DNA of 64,000 nucleotides, from positions 83,519,043 through 83,583,042 of the forward strand of contig OY997588.1 in assembly GCA_963921825.1 (NCBI GenBank), in the 5' to 3' direction. The notes under the pieces were generated by a model, which was not told the origin of the DNA, searched no databases, and worked only from the letters and a program-made list of their open reading frames with translations. The DNA comes from Erodium maritimum. Lineage: Eukaryota; Streptophyta; Magnoliopsida; Geraniales; Geraniaceae. This document shows, one piece after another, positions 10,401-22,270 of the stretch. A program made the position numbers and the translations under genes. How positions within the stretch are numbered: the first letter of the stretch is position 1; every line of letters starts with the position of its first letter.

Positions 10401-11790
10401 GACCGTAATCGAAAATGACATGTGTCTACCTTATCGAGCTACCAAAGAGAGAAAATTTGATTTTCTTGACCAACTTTCCGAACTCCATTACGGTAGAGGA
10501 GCTGCGAGCCCTTTGTGCTCCTTTTGGAATCGTCATTATTGTCGATGCGGGTTCAAAACTACTTCCAAAGGTCATCCGTTTGCATTTTTCAAGAGGCTCG
10601 ACGACATGGATTACGTTGTCACAACTTTAAATGGTTGTCATTTAGGGGTCCGAAAGCTCAGGATGTAATGAGGAAAGAAACGCGTGAGGGGGAGTGTCTT
10701 GGTTGCACGGAACCCAGAGAAGGTTCCTGTACCAGGCTTCGTGAGAGCCACTCCACGCTCCACTCTTCCGGAGGTTCAACTTCAACCGGATGTGTGTACC
10801 CTTTCGGCGACTCCTCGCTTTTAGAAGTTTCCATCTCTTTGTGTGATCGAGATTCTTATTGACCTAGGATCACTTTCCTTTCTTGTGTCATGCGAGGATG
10901 AGGGTGTTTGGTCAACTCTTTTTGCCGACAATTGGAAGGCATTGCATCCCTGGTTCTTCTCCTTCTCAAACAGCGTGCAACAAGTTTTGATTGGGGGGCG
11001 CATTATATAGCTTAACATCATCAACTTCCTTATCGTGTGTTGGAATCAGAACTCAATGTCTAAGATTGCTGGGAAGCTCGGTAATCTAGTTGTCATCCAC
11101 CATTGCTCATTGACTGCAACACACGCGTCTAGGGTCTTGGCCTTGGTTCATGTGTCGTATTTCACTATTAGTAGGCAAGTGATCACAAGTCGAGGACCGG
11201 GTTTCTGTATTTATGTGATTCTCGAGTCAACTCATATGGATCCCCTCCCTTATCACCCTCATACGAGTTAGGTCGAGAGAAAACCTCGGTGTTAGGGGGT
11301 GTAGTCTGGCGGCTCCTACTAATTCGTGCCCTAACACCCACCGACCATCATTTCTAGAGGACTCTTATGCCCTCATCCTTGTTGAAAAGGTTACCCCAAC
11401 ACCCGTTTCTTCAGTTGAGGCTAGGGGTATTGGGGTTTGCCTGGAAACAAGTCAAATAGAAGGGCTGGAATGGCTCCAGACAGTTGTGAATCTGATACTG
11501 TCTCTATTACGATTCTTTATGAAGGTCTTGATCGGGAGCTCGCCCCTCTATATGATTGGTCTCCTCCACCGCTTTAGGTCGATTCTAGTAATTCCACCTC
11601 TCAACCAGATGCTTTCTCAAAGTTTTCTTCGTCGTTGATCGATGGGTGAACTAAGGAGAGTATTACCGACAATGTGGTTGGATTCGCAAAAAGTTTGGGT
11701 GTTCGCTGCAAGGGCTCGACCGAGGAGGGCTTCAAAAATATTAAGGCGACGTTGAGCCCTCACTACAGTAGCGGAGATCCTAGTCCAATT
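10401..11790 (+). pseudogene. LINE ORF1 with RNA-recognition motif, degenerate
   Basis: An RRM is visible across two frames. RNP2-like NLIFLTNFPNSITVEELRAL and CAPFGIV lie in the frame from 10415. The RNP1-like KGHPFAFFKRLDDMDYVVTT and LNGCHLGVRKLRM lie in the frame from 10420. Downstream, VWNQNSMSKIAGKLGNLV (about 11037-11090) resembles the block after the RRM in plant LINE ORF1 proteins. GFAKSLGVRCKGSTEEGF (about 11682) resembles the later conserved segment. Frameshifts and stops separate the pieces. In plant LINEs of this type ORF1 is an RNA-binding chaperone-like protein for the element transcript. Assignment is by motif resemblance. Confidence 0.55.
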
Positions 11791-12680
11791 AGGGGAAGTA
11801 GGGTGTCAGTTAGGCTCCAACCATGGCAGGGCGAGGTTTGCAACCCCATACACACCTCATTGTGGAAAAGCCTACTCAATGACCTTGGCGAGGCTGTTTG
11901 CTAGACCTCGCCTTGGTTTGGTCCAGGTTCGTGGGCACCTTTTTCGTGTTGGGAGCGTCCAAACTCCTTTTTTGGGCCGGGAGAGGAGTGGTCATTCTTG
12001 CATCTTGGAGGCAGAATATGGCGGTACCGTTCTTAGACTGGCCATTCAATGGGGCCGGGAAGATGTCCATTGAGGTGTGGATGGTCCTATAACCAAGCAA
12101 GGTAAGATCCTGGTTAGGTAAAAGTTTCCACATCGCACCTGCCTCGCTCGTTCCATACTCGTGGCTAAGGGATGATGAGGGTTGGTACGGGGAAGTCTAT
12201 GCGTCTGGGTCCATTTATGAACCTGCGCTGCACATAGAAGGTCTTGCATCGGATTATGTCATAGTATTCCTCGTGGTGAAATCCTAACGGATCAATTGCC
12301 CCAAGGGTCGGAAGGGAGGGAATTCAGATTACTGATCTTGGCGGCGGGTTGTGACTTGCTGGAATTGGGTACGAACAATCCCTTCAAATGTCGTTTCGGA
12401 GGTTGGTGAGTTCCGACGCTTTGAGAGAGAGATTAAAGCTTTCGATCTCACAAGAGTCCCCCGGGTCCATCCGAGGATATTCCACGCTCATATGGTCTAT
12501 GCATCCGTAGTGGAAGCTATAGTCCATCAATCGTACATACTACAGGAAAACCCGAAACAATATTTGGTCCGCGTCCATTATTATGCGTGCCGATCACCAA
12601 AGAGGCATGTCCAAGTCCTCCAGAATCAAACACTAAGGGTACCACCCCATGTGAGGCCAAATTAGTCTGTCTGTACCTCT
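11791..12680. other. Degenerate TE-like stretch, unassigned
   Basis: Moderately GC-rich sequence with many short frames on both strands. It lies between two LINE ORF1 fragments of opposite orientation. I see no recognisable domain, and it could belong to either LINE. Confidence 0.4.
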
Positions 12681-13130
12681 ACGAAGCCTCCTAGTGTATC
12701 CCCACCTGAAATCCCGCCTCAGCCGTGAATCCATCCTAGGCTAGATCGGTAAAGAGGGCCCACATTTGGATTCTAGCGAATGGGAGAGTGGCAAGATTTT
12801 TTCTTGGTCAGAGGTCTTCCAGGACCAGGGGGCTTGGTTGATAGACCATGGTTTTTTCCTCGTCGGGTTCTATTCTTCTCCTCCTAAGAGGTGAAGTAAA
12901 AACCTGAAACGCCCCATCCCAAATCCTTGATGACAAGCTCGAAATGATGCCAGAATCGTTTCATTGATCCCTTTATGGATTCACGATCACAAATCCGGGT
13001 CATAAAGAGGCGTCTTATCAGCCCAAAAGCCGCGAGTCCTCGATTGTAGTTTGTCATTGGATTCCTTAAGATAAAAATTACTCGATCCGCCTCTTCATCC
13101 ATCTTGAGGGCCAAGATTATAGAGGACGAG
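12681..13130 (-). pseudogene. LINE ORF1 DUF4283-domain remnant
   Basis: Reading leftward, LALKMDEEADRVIFIL then GLIRRLFMTRICDRESIKGS, RFWHHFELVIKDLGWGVSGF and a stop at 12884 match the layout of DUF4283 in plant LINE and gag-like proteins. After a frameshift, KKPWSINQAPWSWKTS follows, the usual PWS...L.LK block. After another shift, RIQMWALFTDLA corresponds to the conserved W-V-Q-x-W-x-L-P segment. The order of blocks supports the assignment despite three frame changes. It runs antisense to the RRM-type LINE ORF1 at 10.4-11.8 kb, so two separate insertions are involved. Confidence 0.6.
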
Positions 13131-13348
13131 TTGTGTGTTGGGTTTAAACATACATAAAGCAGCGAAAAATAAATCTTTGAATCTAAAACCCCAAAGTCGG
13201 ATCCATGTAATTCGTTAACCCATAAGAAAAATGATTCCCTCTTGTAGTATCAGTGACTGGTTTGAGACGGGGACCTTTGATTAGAATCGCTTCCGTACTC
13301 TTTATGATCGAGACGCCTTCAACGGGATTTGTTCTCTGCAAGTATCCG

Positions 13349-16028
13349 TGTCACGCCCCAAATCCGGTTCTTGCCCGGACTCGAGGCATGACTATAAAAA
13401 TACAAATAAAGGAGATAACCAATTAAATCAATTTCCATAAAACTCCAATACTATAACTCGAAACCATCAAAACGTAGTTCAAAACATGAAATAACCCTCA
13501 AGGGGTGTAATAATAATAATCTCCACGGTTTGATTCACAACAAAAACCGTAAAGTCCGAAGTCTCTAATAAGTACCCCGCCGAGAAGCGCCCAAGCTTCT
13601 ACTCCTCAATCAAGCCTGTAGACACAACAATAAATCATAGGGGTGAGCTCACGCTCAGTAGGGAAAATGCATAACAAGGTAAACCTTAACTCGAACAAGA
13701 TCAACAATAAAGTTAACAGAATATAACTTAACAAAATATGGGTAATAAGTAAACCAGCCAATGCCGTGGCACATGAAGTCACCACCCTCCGATCCACATG
13801 ATGTGTCCTCTCGGATTCTCCCTCAAATCCAGAGGAGACGCATAACATTGAGGCGACCGGAAACAACCCTTCGGGGCGCTTATCGTCGGGATTCTCAGAA
13901 ACGTTTCCAAAGGATTTTATGTCATTGGGAACCCAGGGCCATACTCCCGTAGGAGCGCACACGTGGGCAATTTAAGAAATAGCCAATATATCATCCTACA
14001 CCGGACTCCTCAACGGTGTAGGTACCATACCGTAACAACCATGAACTCTATCTCACCCTACACCGGACTCCTCAACGGTGTAGGTGTCATATCGTATCAA
14101 CCATAATCCAATAACAAATTAGCTACACGCTCAACCGAAACTCGACACCATCCAATCCAACCACCATTAAACCACTAACACACATAGCTCACACATCACC
14201 AATTCCCCATAGCACACAGCACACAAATCACTAGATCATTTCACACCAATCACACAATTTCAACTTACCGTTCACTTACCAGTTTCGAACCACCGGGGCA
14301 TCGATCACCTGATTGCACCGCTCGGTACAACCAGTCATACTCGATGCTCCAAACAACCATTCAAGTAAATCAAGTAATCATTCGAATACAATCAACGAGC
14401 AAGTACGAGTTTAAACAACCAATCATCAAGCCTTCAAGAGAGCATTCAAACATTCAATTCCACTAGTTTCATTAGACTCTTTAGCCTATCCACTAAGCAA
14501 TCAACAACCAAGCATGTGATCCTAACACACAACTAATCCGAGGGCTTTGCCAAGGCTCCTCTACCAGACAATCATATCCCAAGTATTGAAAGCGAATTAC
14601 ACTAGTGATTGACATCCTAATCGGTCACCACTCGACACTCCGGTTATTAGTAATTGAAAGACGAGTAGGCTAGTTATTCGCATCCTATATGCATATCTAG
14701 GACATTTTCCAATTTTATTAACCTAGCATGCATACTAAGCATCGTAAAAGAGAGGTCAAGGCTTTCCCTACCTCAAGGTCCTCCTCTTCAAAGCTTTGGT
14801 GAAGTCCGATGATCACCCCTTTGCTCTTCCCTCGGGTCTCGGCGTGATCCTTGCTCCTTTAGCTCGATCCCCAAAGTCTTGGACACAAAGAAACACTAAT
14901 TAGGCTCCACTTAAACAGCAAGGAAGACCCCCAAAACCCTTCCAAAGTTCAGCTCAAAACCAAGATGTAAAACCTTCGAAAAACCCTCCAAGAACCCTCA
15001 CCCTGGTGGGTCACGGATCTGGTCACGGATCCGTGACGTTAACCCTCACGGTTACCGTCACGGAGCCGTGACGAGTGCCGTCACGGTCTCCCTCACGGAG
15101 CCGTGACGTCGCCCGTCACGGGATCCGTCACGGATCCGTGACGCACCAGGACAGATTCGCCCTTCTTCAACCTCCAGCTCCAAAACTCTGAAAAACTACC
15201 ATCAAACCCAGAAAATTACCCTCTCCAACCCCCAAAACAGTCCAAATCCTTCAATACTCCTCTACCCATGGTAGAAATCAACACACAGACAAGTTTTCCA
15301 AGGATTCATCAAATCAAACTCACTTCAAAATCTCCAACCACTATTGATTTCTCACCAAAAATCCAACAAGGTTCATCATCAACACCATCTCCCACCATTT
15401 CTACTCAACCCAACATCATCTAGCCATTTTTCACCCAAAACCCAAGGAAATAGATGAAGAGAAAAGATGAGTAGAGAGTTCCATTACCTCTAGAATGTGA
15501 AGATGAAGAGGATGCTAGTGATTTTGAGGGTGGAAGGCTAGAGGAAGGCTTCAAAAGGCTCCTTCTTCCTTGGTTTTCCTTCAAGCCTCCATGGGAGCTC
15601 TTCTCCCTTGCTTCCTCTCCCAAATTCGGCTACACCAATGCAAATAGGAAATGATTTTGCTTCTCCAATCACATATAATACCTAGATGTAGCAATGACTT
15701 AAAAGCCCTTGAGCTAGAAACCCATGTAGAAGCTTTTGGGAGGGTAAAAGGGACAATGACTATCCCTTTTTCTCTCATTCAACCAAAATAGGACAAGTGT
15801 CCCTCTAGCTCATTTAAATTTCCAATTTAAATTCCAGCACTTTTAAAATTGAAGCTTTAGTCGATATAAAGTCTCGTTTTGACCAAAATTGACTTTATTC
15901 AATATTATACTCAAACGAAAGGGTTTTCTCCCCTGAAGCCAACCGTGATAATGGCTACTTCTTTTGGGTTCCGGAAAAGTCCCGAGTGATTTCCGGAGTC
16001 ACCGGTTCGACCGGAAGCGGGTCTTACA
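13349..16028 (-). mobile_element. Solo LTR, large-LTR family, minus orientation
   Basis: On the minus strand the unit begins TGTAAGACCCGCTTCC and ends GGGGCGTGACA. It is flanked by ATCCG (13344-13348) and ATCCA (16029-16033), a 5-bp duplication with one mismatch. The 2680-bp unit has no internal region, primer site or polyprotein. Like its relatives it has a GAGCGTGAGCTCACCCCTA block followed by CTACAG (around 13650-13615), and tandem repeats (CACCGGACTCCTCAACGGTG at about 13999-14095). It is the most divergent member of the family. Confidence 0.7.
15000..15145. repeat. Cluster of GTCACGG...CCGTGAC palindromes
   Basis: Within the minus-strand solo LTR, about 145 bp contain repeated palindromes such as GTCACGGATCCGTGACG and CACGGAGCCGTGACG, eight or more CACGG/CCGTG half-sites in all. 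This could be a protein-binding or hairpin-forming cluster in the LTR. Function is unknown. Confidence 0.75.
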
Positions 16029-16216
16029 ATCCATACAAACAAGCCCCACAATGTATGCTAGCACTTATAAATCTCAAAACAATTTTGAGAGCTCAAATAT
16101 AAACAGTATATTTTTCCCCAAACCAGAGAACTCTTTTTTTTCTATAATATGCAGACTTCTCTCGAAAAAGAAAAGGTCTCTGTTTTTTTAAACTACTATG
16201 AACGTGATTTTCAAAT

Positions 16217-17210
16217 GGGGAAACCTCGGATCATTCCGATAATTTGACCTTTTTTCGTACGTAAAGACTTTCCTCAGCTTTGTTTTCATGTCCTGACAGT
16301 CCACCTTTTCGATATTATCAGATAAGGACAAAATCTGTAACAGAGCTAACGATAGTATTAGAAAAGTCTAAATTACCCCTAGCTATTCTTGCACGTCCTA
16401 CCAATAATTTGACATTTTTTTTATTTTTTGATACATGAATAAGAAAAATATCATATTCTTTTTTAATTGTCCTTAATTATTTGGAAATATTAATTTCTTT
16501 TCATAATTCTTTATTAATCTTAATTTATAAAAAAAATCAGATTAGAAAAAATCAATTTTATTTATTTAAATCAATTTTATTTATTTAAATCAATTTTATT
16601 TATAAAAATCAGTTTTTATTTATAAAAAAATTAATTTCATTTTATTTTTAAAAATCGTTTTTACAAAAAGCATTTTTATTTTTAATCCCAATCGCATTCC
16701 CTTTTAAACCTTTTCTTTCGGTATCTTTATTTAGGTTAAAACATATTAACAAATAAATAAAACCAAAATACAGTGAACATTTTCTTCTTCTTTTTTAATT
16801 ATCAATCAACCTCAGCGATTCATACGTCCTCACCCGATGTGGCGGCGGAGGGAACGAGAAGTGAGCAAAGAGGAGCAGCTCCGGGGAAGGGCAGAACCAC
16901 CGCTCCAAACGTCCTCACCCGATGTGGAGAACTTCGGTGAGCTCACGGAGAAGAAGAGAGAAAGTACATGGTTTAGATGAGGGTTAGAGAGTTTCTATAA
17001 GAGAGGAAGGGTAGACTTGGTATTTCCAAAAAAAATTGGACATGTGAGCAGCACATGTATTTTCCATCCAAAAAAATCGTTAAGTTTAACCGTTTTTGTC
17101 TTTTTTTGAAAATGGAAAGTGACTTTCTGTATTGACATAATATCGTGAAAGCTCGAAGGTACCTACTTGAAAAACGACCTTTGTCCACTGCACCGAAATG
17201 GGGTTACCCC
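16217..17210. mobile_element. Foldback MITE, Mutator-like appearance
   Basis: Long imperfect inverted repeats pair GGGGAAACCTCGGATCATTC at 16217 with the complement of the end at 17210 (GGGGTAACCCCATTTCGGTG). The arms share blocks around GATATTAT and GTCTA...TACCC. The centre is an AT-rich tract with repeats of AATCAATTTTATTTATTTA (16550-16620). No 9-bp duplication is evident, so superfamily is inferred from the GGGGAAACC terminus. Confidence 0.55.
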
Positions 17211-17239
17211 ATTAATTTTGGACGCCCCTAGCCAAGCCC

Positions 17240-17340
17240 AAGGAAAAAACAGGGTGTTCCATTAGGAACGGGAGTCGAATCCGGGTGGATTGTAATCAAC
17301 AGAGGTCATTAACCATCAAACCATATTTCATTCTCCTTTG
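17240..17340 (-). repeat. Possible tRNA-derived SINE or tRNA remnant
   Basis: On the minus strand TTTGATGGTTAATGACC resembles an A box and GGATTCGACTCCCG a B box, spaced as in a tRNA-related head. No full cloverleaf or tail was established, so this is a weak call. Confidence 0.3.
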
Positions 17341-17385
17341 GTTCCACCCCTGCCTTGCATGCTACATCTCCATCCAAGAGAAGAG

Positions 17386-17447
17386 CTCCCACCGAAGCTC
17401 CAGGATATCGTCAAGCTCTTCCAGATCGTACCGGACCCGATCTGGAA
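17386..17447 (+). pseudogene. SufE-like gene, 5' fragment (split by CACTA insertion)
   Basis: One frame reads LPPKLQDIVKLFQIVPDP from 17386 to 17439, the diagnostic start of the SufE domain in plant plastid SufE1 and in the SufE domain of quinolinate synthase. Homology stops abruptly after VPDP. It resumes at 25215 with RSKYVQLLFYGNN, which is exactly the expected continuation. The upstream codons (VPPLPCMLHLHPREE) may be part of the original N-terminal region. The gap between the pieces is filled by CACTA-derived DNA. Confidence 0.75.
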
Positions 17448-18010
17448 GAGCCATCAACTCCATGATCACCGTAAACCTATCTGTTGGCGCGTCTTTATAC
17501 AACTGTTTTTTATACTCTGCCAACATTTTACTTTAGTTGTCTGCCGCTTCCTATGCAACTGTTCTTTCAACATCATCAATTTCATCGTCACCCTCCACGA
17601 GTTCATCCATCTGTCCGCCGCAACGAAATGGGAACACATCTTCCATATACTCCCTTACTGGATCATTTTGGACGTGCTCTTCATTTACAACCACATTATT
17701 GTTACTTGATGTCCCTCTAGTTTCCCAATTACTACTTCTACACATATTCCTTATATCCGTCATCGAAGGCATGTGCACTTTTTCCCCGTGAAAAATCCAC
17801 ACATCGTAACCCCTCATCGTCCCGTTCCTTAACAAATGCATATATGAATCGGGCACACATTGATAGTATGCATTCAGACAACAACCACACAGACACCTAT
17901 GTCGTTCAATATTCGGTACATTTCTCTGCATATATTAGATAAACAACCCTACCCATTCTATATAACTTGATTCGTACTTACTCAAACCCATCCAACTCTT
18001 ATCAATATAT
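17448..18010 (-). pseudogene. CACTA TNP2-type transposase, N-terminal remnant
   Basis: Reading leftward from about 18003, DKSWMGLSKYESSYIEWVGL is followed by an in-frame TAA, then MQRNVPNIERHRCLCGCC, HLLRNGTMRGYDVWIFHGEK and, after more stops, SKMLAEYKKQLYKDAPTDRF. These are the hallmark blocks of the transposase-associated domain of En/Spm TNP2 proteins: the DKSWM start, a Cys-rich segment, the G-Y-x-x-W-x-x-H-G-E box and the linker after it. The DDE catalytic region is absent because the element is truncated at its left side, so the protein cannot be functional. Confidence 0.75.
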
Positions 18011-18399
18011 TCTTGATCAAAATTCAATAATACGTAAAAATATTGGACACAATACAAACACAAAAATAATATAAATAGTCATGAATCGAAATATTGAAAA
18101 ATTGGTTACGTACCATTCTCGTGTTTGAAGCAAGCAACACCTATATGGACATGTGAGGAAGAGTTTTGTGGAGCAAATTTAGTGGAAGAAGGGGTTTAGA
18201 ATGAGTTGGAAGAGAAAAAAATGAGTTGGGGGAGGAAGAAGGGGGTTTAGGAATGGAAAAAGAGATAAAGGGAAAGCAATTTGCGTGGCTGGTATGAATA
18301 CAGCTGTATGGGTACCCCGACGGATATGTACATCCGTCGGTAAGCATTATTTGAAAATTTGGAACAATGAAATTTATTTGAAAAATGTCTGTCCATCAA

Positions 18400-21300
18400 T
18401 GTAAGAACCGCTCCCGGTCAACGCCAGTCAAATCGGCGAAAAACAGGAAAATTTAAAAAATTTGGGACACACTTAAATGAACCTAAATTTGACCCCGAGG
18501 GTCATACCGGATTTAAGTTGACCACAATATCGACAAAAGTGAGTTCCGGGGGACTCAGGGCAACTTTCTGACCAATTTGGGAAATGTTGACTTTTTGCTG
18601 GAAAAGTCAACCGAGCGACGTTTTGGTCTGTTCGAGCTCCGTTTTGGATCCAAAAAGATTAGCCGTCGTCACACTGGTCTTAGTTGAGCGGAGCGGTTTC
18701 CTTGTAGCCCGTGAACTTTCGTAATTTCTTGGAAAAAGTGCCCGTTCGGGGCCCGAGACGGCCGAATTTCGCGAATCTGACTGAAAAATATCTAGAAGAT
18801 ATTTTCCAAAAAGGGGTGGGACCCATTTTGCCACTTGTCATGAATGTGGTGGAATGAAGAAAAGGGGACAACTTTGCCCTTTGACTTAAAACTAAAGAAA
18901 AAGGGAAAGTGAGGGTACTTTGGTAATTTTGATGTGTGGTTGGTATTTTGAAACAAAACAAAAGGAAAACATGATGAAGTGTTCGGCCACACTTAGAGAA
19001 AAAGGAGACTTAGAGAGAGAAAGTGAAGAGAGAAGAAGAGAAGGAGAAAAAGAGAAAGGGGGAGTTAGGGTTTTGTGATTTCCCGACAATCCGACCGACA
19101 GATCGTCTCAACGATCAAGGAATCGAGCTCCCACCGTCATTCCCTACGGTGAGTACCCTTTCAATTTTCGTTTTGGTACATTTAAAGTTTAGGGTTTGGG
19201 TTAAAACGAGTAGAATATGGATGAGTTGAGGTGTGGGGTTCGTTGGAGATGTTTTGGAGCGAAAGATGAACGTTTTCCGGTGACCAGAGGCTCGGGGGAT
19301 CTCCGGCCACCGTGTATGGTGGCTGCCAGAGTTGGGGTGGTGGCTGGCCGGAGCTAGGACCGGCCACCACCATGGTGAACCGGCCCAAAACCGGCCCAAC
19401 CACCCTCGGATCTTAAGGGCCGGGTGGGGCCCACATGCTCGGGCATCGGGTTTTCGTGTTTGGGTGGTTTAGGACGATCCCCAAGTCGTTAATCCACACC
19501 CGGATCGAAATTTGGAATCAAATTGTGAAAGTTGTAAATGACGGGTTTAGAAACTTTAAACGCGAATTAAATTACTCGAAAGTCGGAATTTGATTCCGTC
19601 GAGTGCATAGGAACCCTTGAATTATTCTAAGATCGTTGAAACGAAAACGGGGATTTTCGGAGCCTCGGAAGGACGTTTTCCAATCCCGGGCAGATTCGCC
19701 GGGTCGGGCGAAACGAGCCTTTCCGGGTCCATTATCGACAATGTCGAGTAATTGGGAAGTTTGGGAGTGATCGACATTGTCGGGGTTACTTTTGGGCGTC
19801 AAGTTTATTAAAATTCAGTTTATGCCTGCAAGCTTAAAAGTGTTTTAAATTGTGTTCTTATTATTAGATCGTGCCACCGACAGAGAGAGAGAAAGCTAGG
19901 CGAGTGATCGTGATCACGCCGGAGCTTGGTTGTGAGCTTTTGGAAAAGCATACGAGGTTGGGAAAAGTAACCGGATCTCGGCCCTGACTAGGGAAAGTTA
20001 ACAGTAGAAATGCATGTGACACTTCGGTGTCGTGGGTTAAGTAAGTTATCGAACAATACAAAGGCAGGCGACACCGGGTGGTGTCGTATGATAGGGAACG
20101 TATCGAACAATAGAAATGCATGTGACACTTAGTAGTGTCGTAGGAGCGGTGAACTTATTGATATTGGAATTACTGGAGGCATTTGATTATGCCCGGAGGT
20201 TGATTGTTTCGTTTGTGTCTTGGGTGGCCATGAGTGCCCGTGGGGTTGCTGAGCCCGTGTCTTTACTGTTGGTGTGTCTTGAGTGGCCATGAGTGCCCAT
20301 GGGATTGTTGAGCCCGTGTCGTTATTGTTGGTGTGTCTTGGGTGTCCATGAGTGCGCGTGGGGTCGTTGAGCCCGTGTTTTACTGTTGATGTGTCTTGGG
20401 TGGCCATGAGTGCCCGTGGGGTTGTTAAACCCGTACTTTACTGTTGGTGTGTCTTGGGTGGCCATGAGTGCCCGTGGGGTTGTTGAACCCGTGAGTTACT
20501 GTTGATGTTTTGGGTGGCCATGAGTGTCGTGGGGTTGTTGAACCCGTGCTTTACTTATGGTGTCTTGGGTGGCCATGAGTGCCTGTGGGGTTGTTGAACC
20601 GGTGTTGTTGCTGTTTGTTGAACTTTGCTTGTGATTGTGATTGTGGTTACCTGGGGTTGGTGAGTGACAGGTCGACAGCCAGATCCGACTTTGTGTCGGG
20701 AAAAGTGCGACAGGGTCGATCGCCTGATCCAACCGTCGTGTTGGGAAAAGTGCGACAGGTCGACAGCCTGATCCGATTGGGTGTCGGGAAAAGTGCGACA
20801 GGTCGACAGCCTGATCCAACCGTCGTGTTGGGAAAAGTGCGACAGGTCGGCCGCCTGATCCAACCGTCGTGTTGGGAAAAGGGCAGGGGTACTGAGCAGC
20901 TGGAGTGCGATCCTTTGTGATCTTGGGTGTTGCGTGGTTATCTTTCGTGTCTTTGGAGGAAGTCGTAATCGTTGTGTCGGGTCTACATTACGTGTCCGAG
21001 TGTTGAGTCGGTTGAGGAAAGTAACAGTTTGTGTGTCAGTCGGGTTACTTGAGTTGGGGGATAGTAGTCCCCGGTGTTGGGTTGTTGTTGTTGTTACCGA
21101 CATTGTCTGCTGGTATGCCGTAGTCAGTCTGTTATCCGTGGTGGTGAGCGAACGCTCACCCTAGCTGCTTTTCCTACAGGTACTGGTCGCGGGACGGACT
21201 AGGTGAGCTCTCGAAGCTGGAAGATCTAGGAGCAGGAGTCCGGGTTTCCTTTTGAGTCTAGCGACGTACGCCTTATATTTTGTCCGCTTGTTGGGACGTA

Positions 21301-21435
21301 TTTTTGAGTTGTAAATTATTATTTTGTTTAACTAAATGGTGGTTTTAAAGTGATTTATTTAAAAGGTTTGAAAATGTTTTACTGTCTTAAACGTTCGCGT
21401 TCCGGGTTCGGTTCTACTGAATTTGGGGCATGACA
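18400..21435 (+). mobile_element. Solo LTR, large-LTR family, nested in the CACTA segment
   Basis: The unit starts TGTAAGAACCGCTCCC and ends TTGGGGCATGACA. It is flanked by a perfect 5-bp duplication, ATCAA at 18395-18399 and 21436-21440. It is 3036 bp with no primer site, polyprotein or second LTR. Inside are a donor-like CCCTACGGTGAGTACC at 19142, minisatellite arrays at 20.2-20.9 kb, a GGTGAGCG-AA-CGCTCACC hairpin at 21143-21160 and an acceptor-like TTTTCCTACAG ending at 21179. Both flanks carry ATCCGTCGG-type CACTA repeats, confirming insertion into that element. Confidence 0.88.
20200..20885 (+). repeat. Two minisatellite arrays in the solo LTR
   Basis: The first array (about 20200-20610) repeats GTGTCTTGGGTGGCCATGAG + TGCCCGTGGGGTTGTTGA... 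in units of roughly 55-60 bp. The second (about 20680-20880) repeats AAAAGTGCGACAGGTCGACA + GCCTGATCC... in units of roughly 50-60 bp. Open frames across them are repeat translations, not genes. Confidence 0.88.
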
Positions 21436-21440
21436 ATCAA

Positions 21441-22270
21441 CCCAACGGAAGGGTTACATCCGTCGTTAAGGCTCACCGCCTTACCGACGGATAACACCCC
21501 CAAGAACAGAGAACAATTCCCCTGTTTTGATTACAAAATATTCGATAATACATCAAAAAAACATGTTTTTGGAATCTTAAGTACATCACTAATTGTTTTA
21601 TCATATCACAAACATATTTGTGATGAAAAATTTAATTATGTGTACCATATGTTTCAATTTGATATTTATTTAATTCCTTACCTACGGATAGGGTTATATC
21701 TGTAGGTATAGTAATCCTTACACTAGGGATGCAGTATCCGTAGCTGAAGGTTCATGTATCCGTAGGTAGAGCTGTTTGACCAAACTTCATCGACCTCATT
21801 GACCACAATGTTCGGGAGGTTTGAACCGTTCGATCATAGGACTTTGGGCATAAGGATAATCTTTATCACATTACATACAACATGAACGGTGTTGATTACA
21901 TAATATTTCAACGAAACACGGACGTACTGATTAAATTATCATTTTTACAATGCTCAGTGCATAGATATTGTACTATGAAATACAAACATGTTTAGTCCAA
22001 CTAGGAGATTTTCATATTATTATGCATAGTTACAAAATATGTGTGGCATACATGACCCGTGAACGTCACGGTCCATTACGAAAACAACGAGGGTCGGGAA
22101 GGATGACGGGTTGTTGGTCAAACCAGTCAATGGGTGTTCACAGACGGTTGTGTATCCGTCGGTAGGCCCGAACTCAAATTTACCTCCTTCTAATTCTCGC
22201 TAAGTGTCGTGGGCAAAACGGTGTTGTTCCCATTAATACCTTTTACCGACGGATGCGTATCCGTCGGCAA
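21441..22270. repeat. CACTA-type subterminal repeats, central block
   Basis: ATCCGTCGGTAAG and its inverse (TTACCGACGGATA) recur at 21440-21500, 21680-21770, 22150 and 22235-22265. The same motif occurs left of the nested LTR at 18317-18345. Motif and spacing match the terminal block at 24.8-25.2 kb, so this may be the end of one element or a duplicated terminus. Confidence 0.6.

Noticed and set aside
17187..17205. CACTGCACCGAAATGG as the missing left CACTA terminus
   Set aside because: It lies inside the right arm of the foldback MITE at 16217-17210 and upstream of the SufE fragment, and it matches the real right terminus poorly.
17285..17791. Several plus-strand ORFs over 17.3-17.8 kb apart from the SufE piece
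   Set aside because: They are antisense to the TNP2 relic, whose DKSWM and GYDVWIFHGE blocks are the convincing signal.
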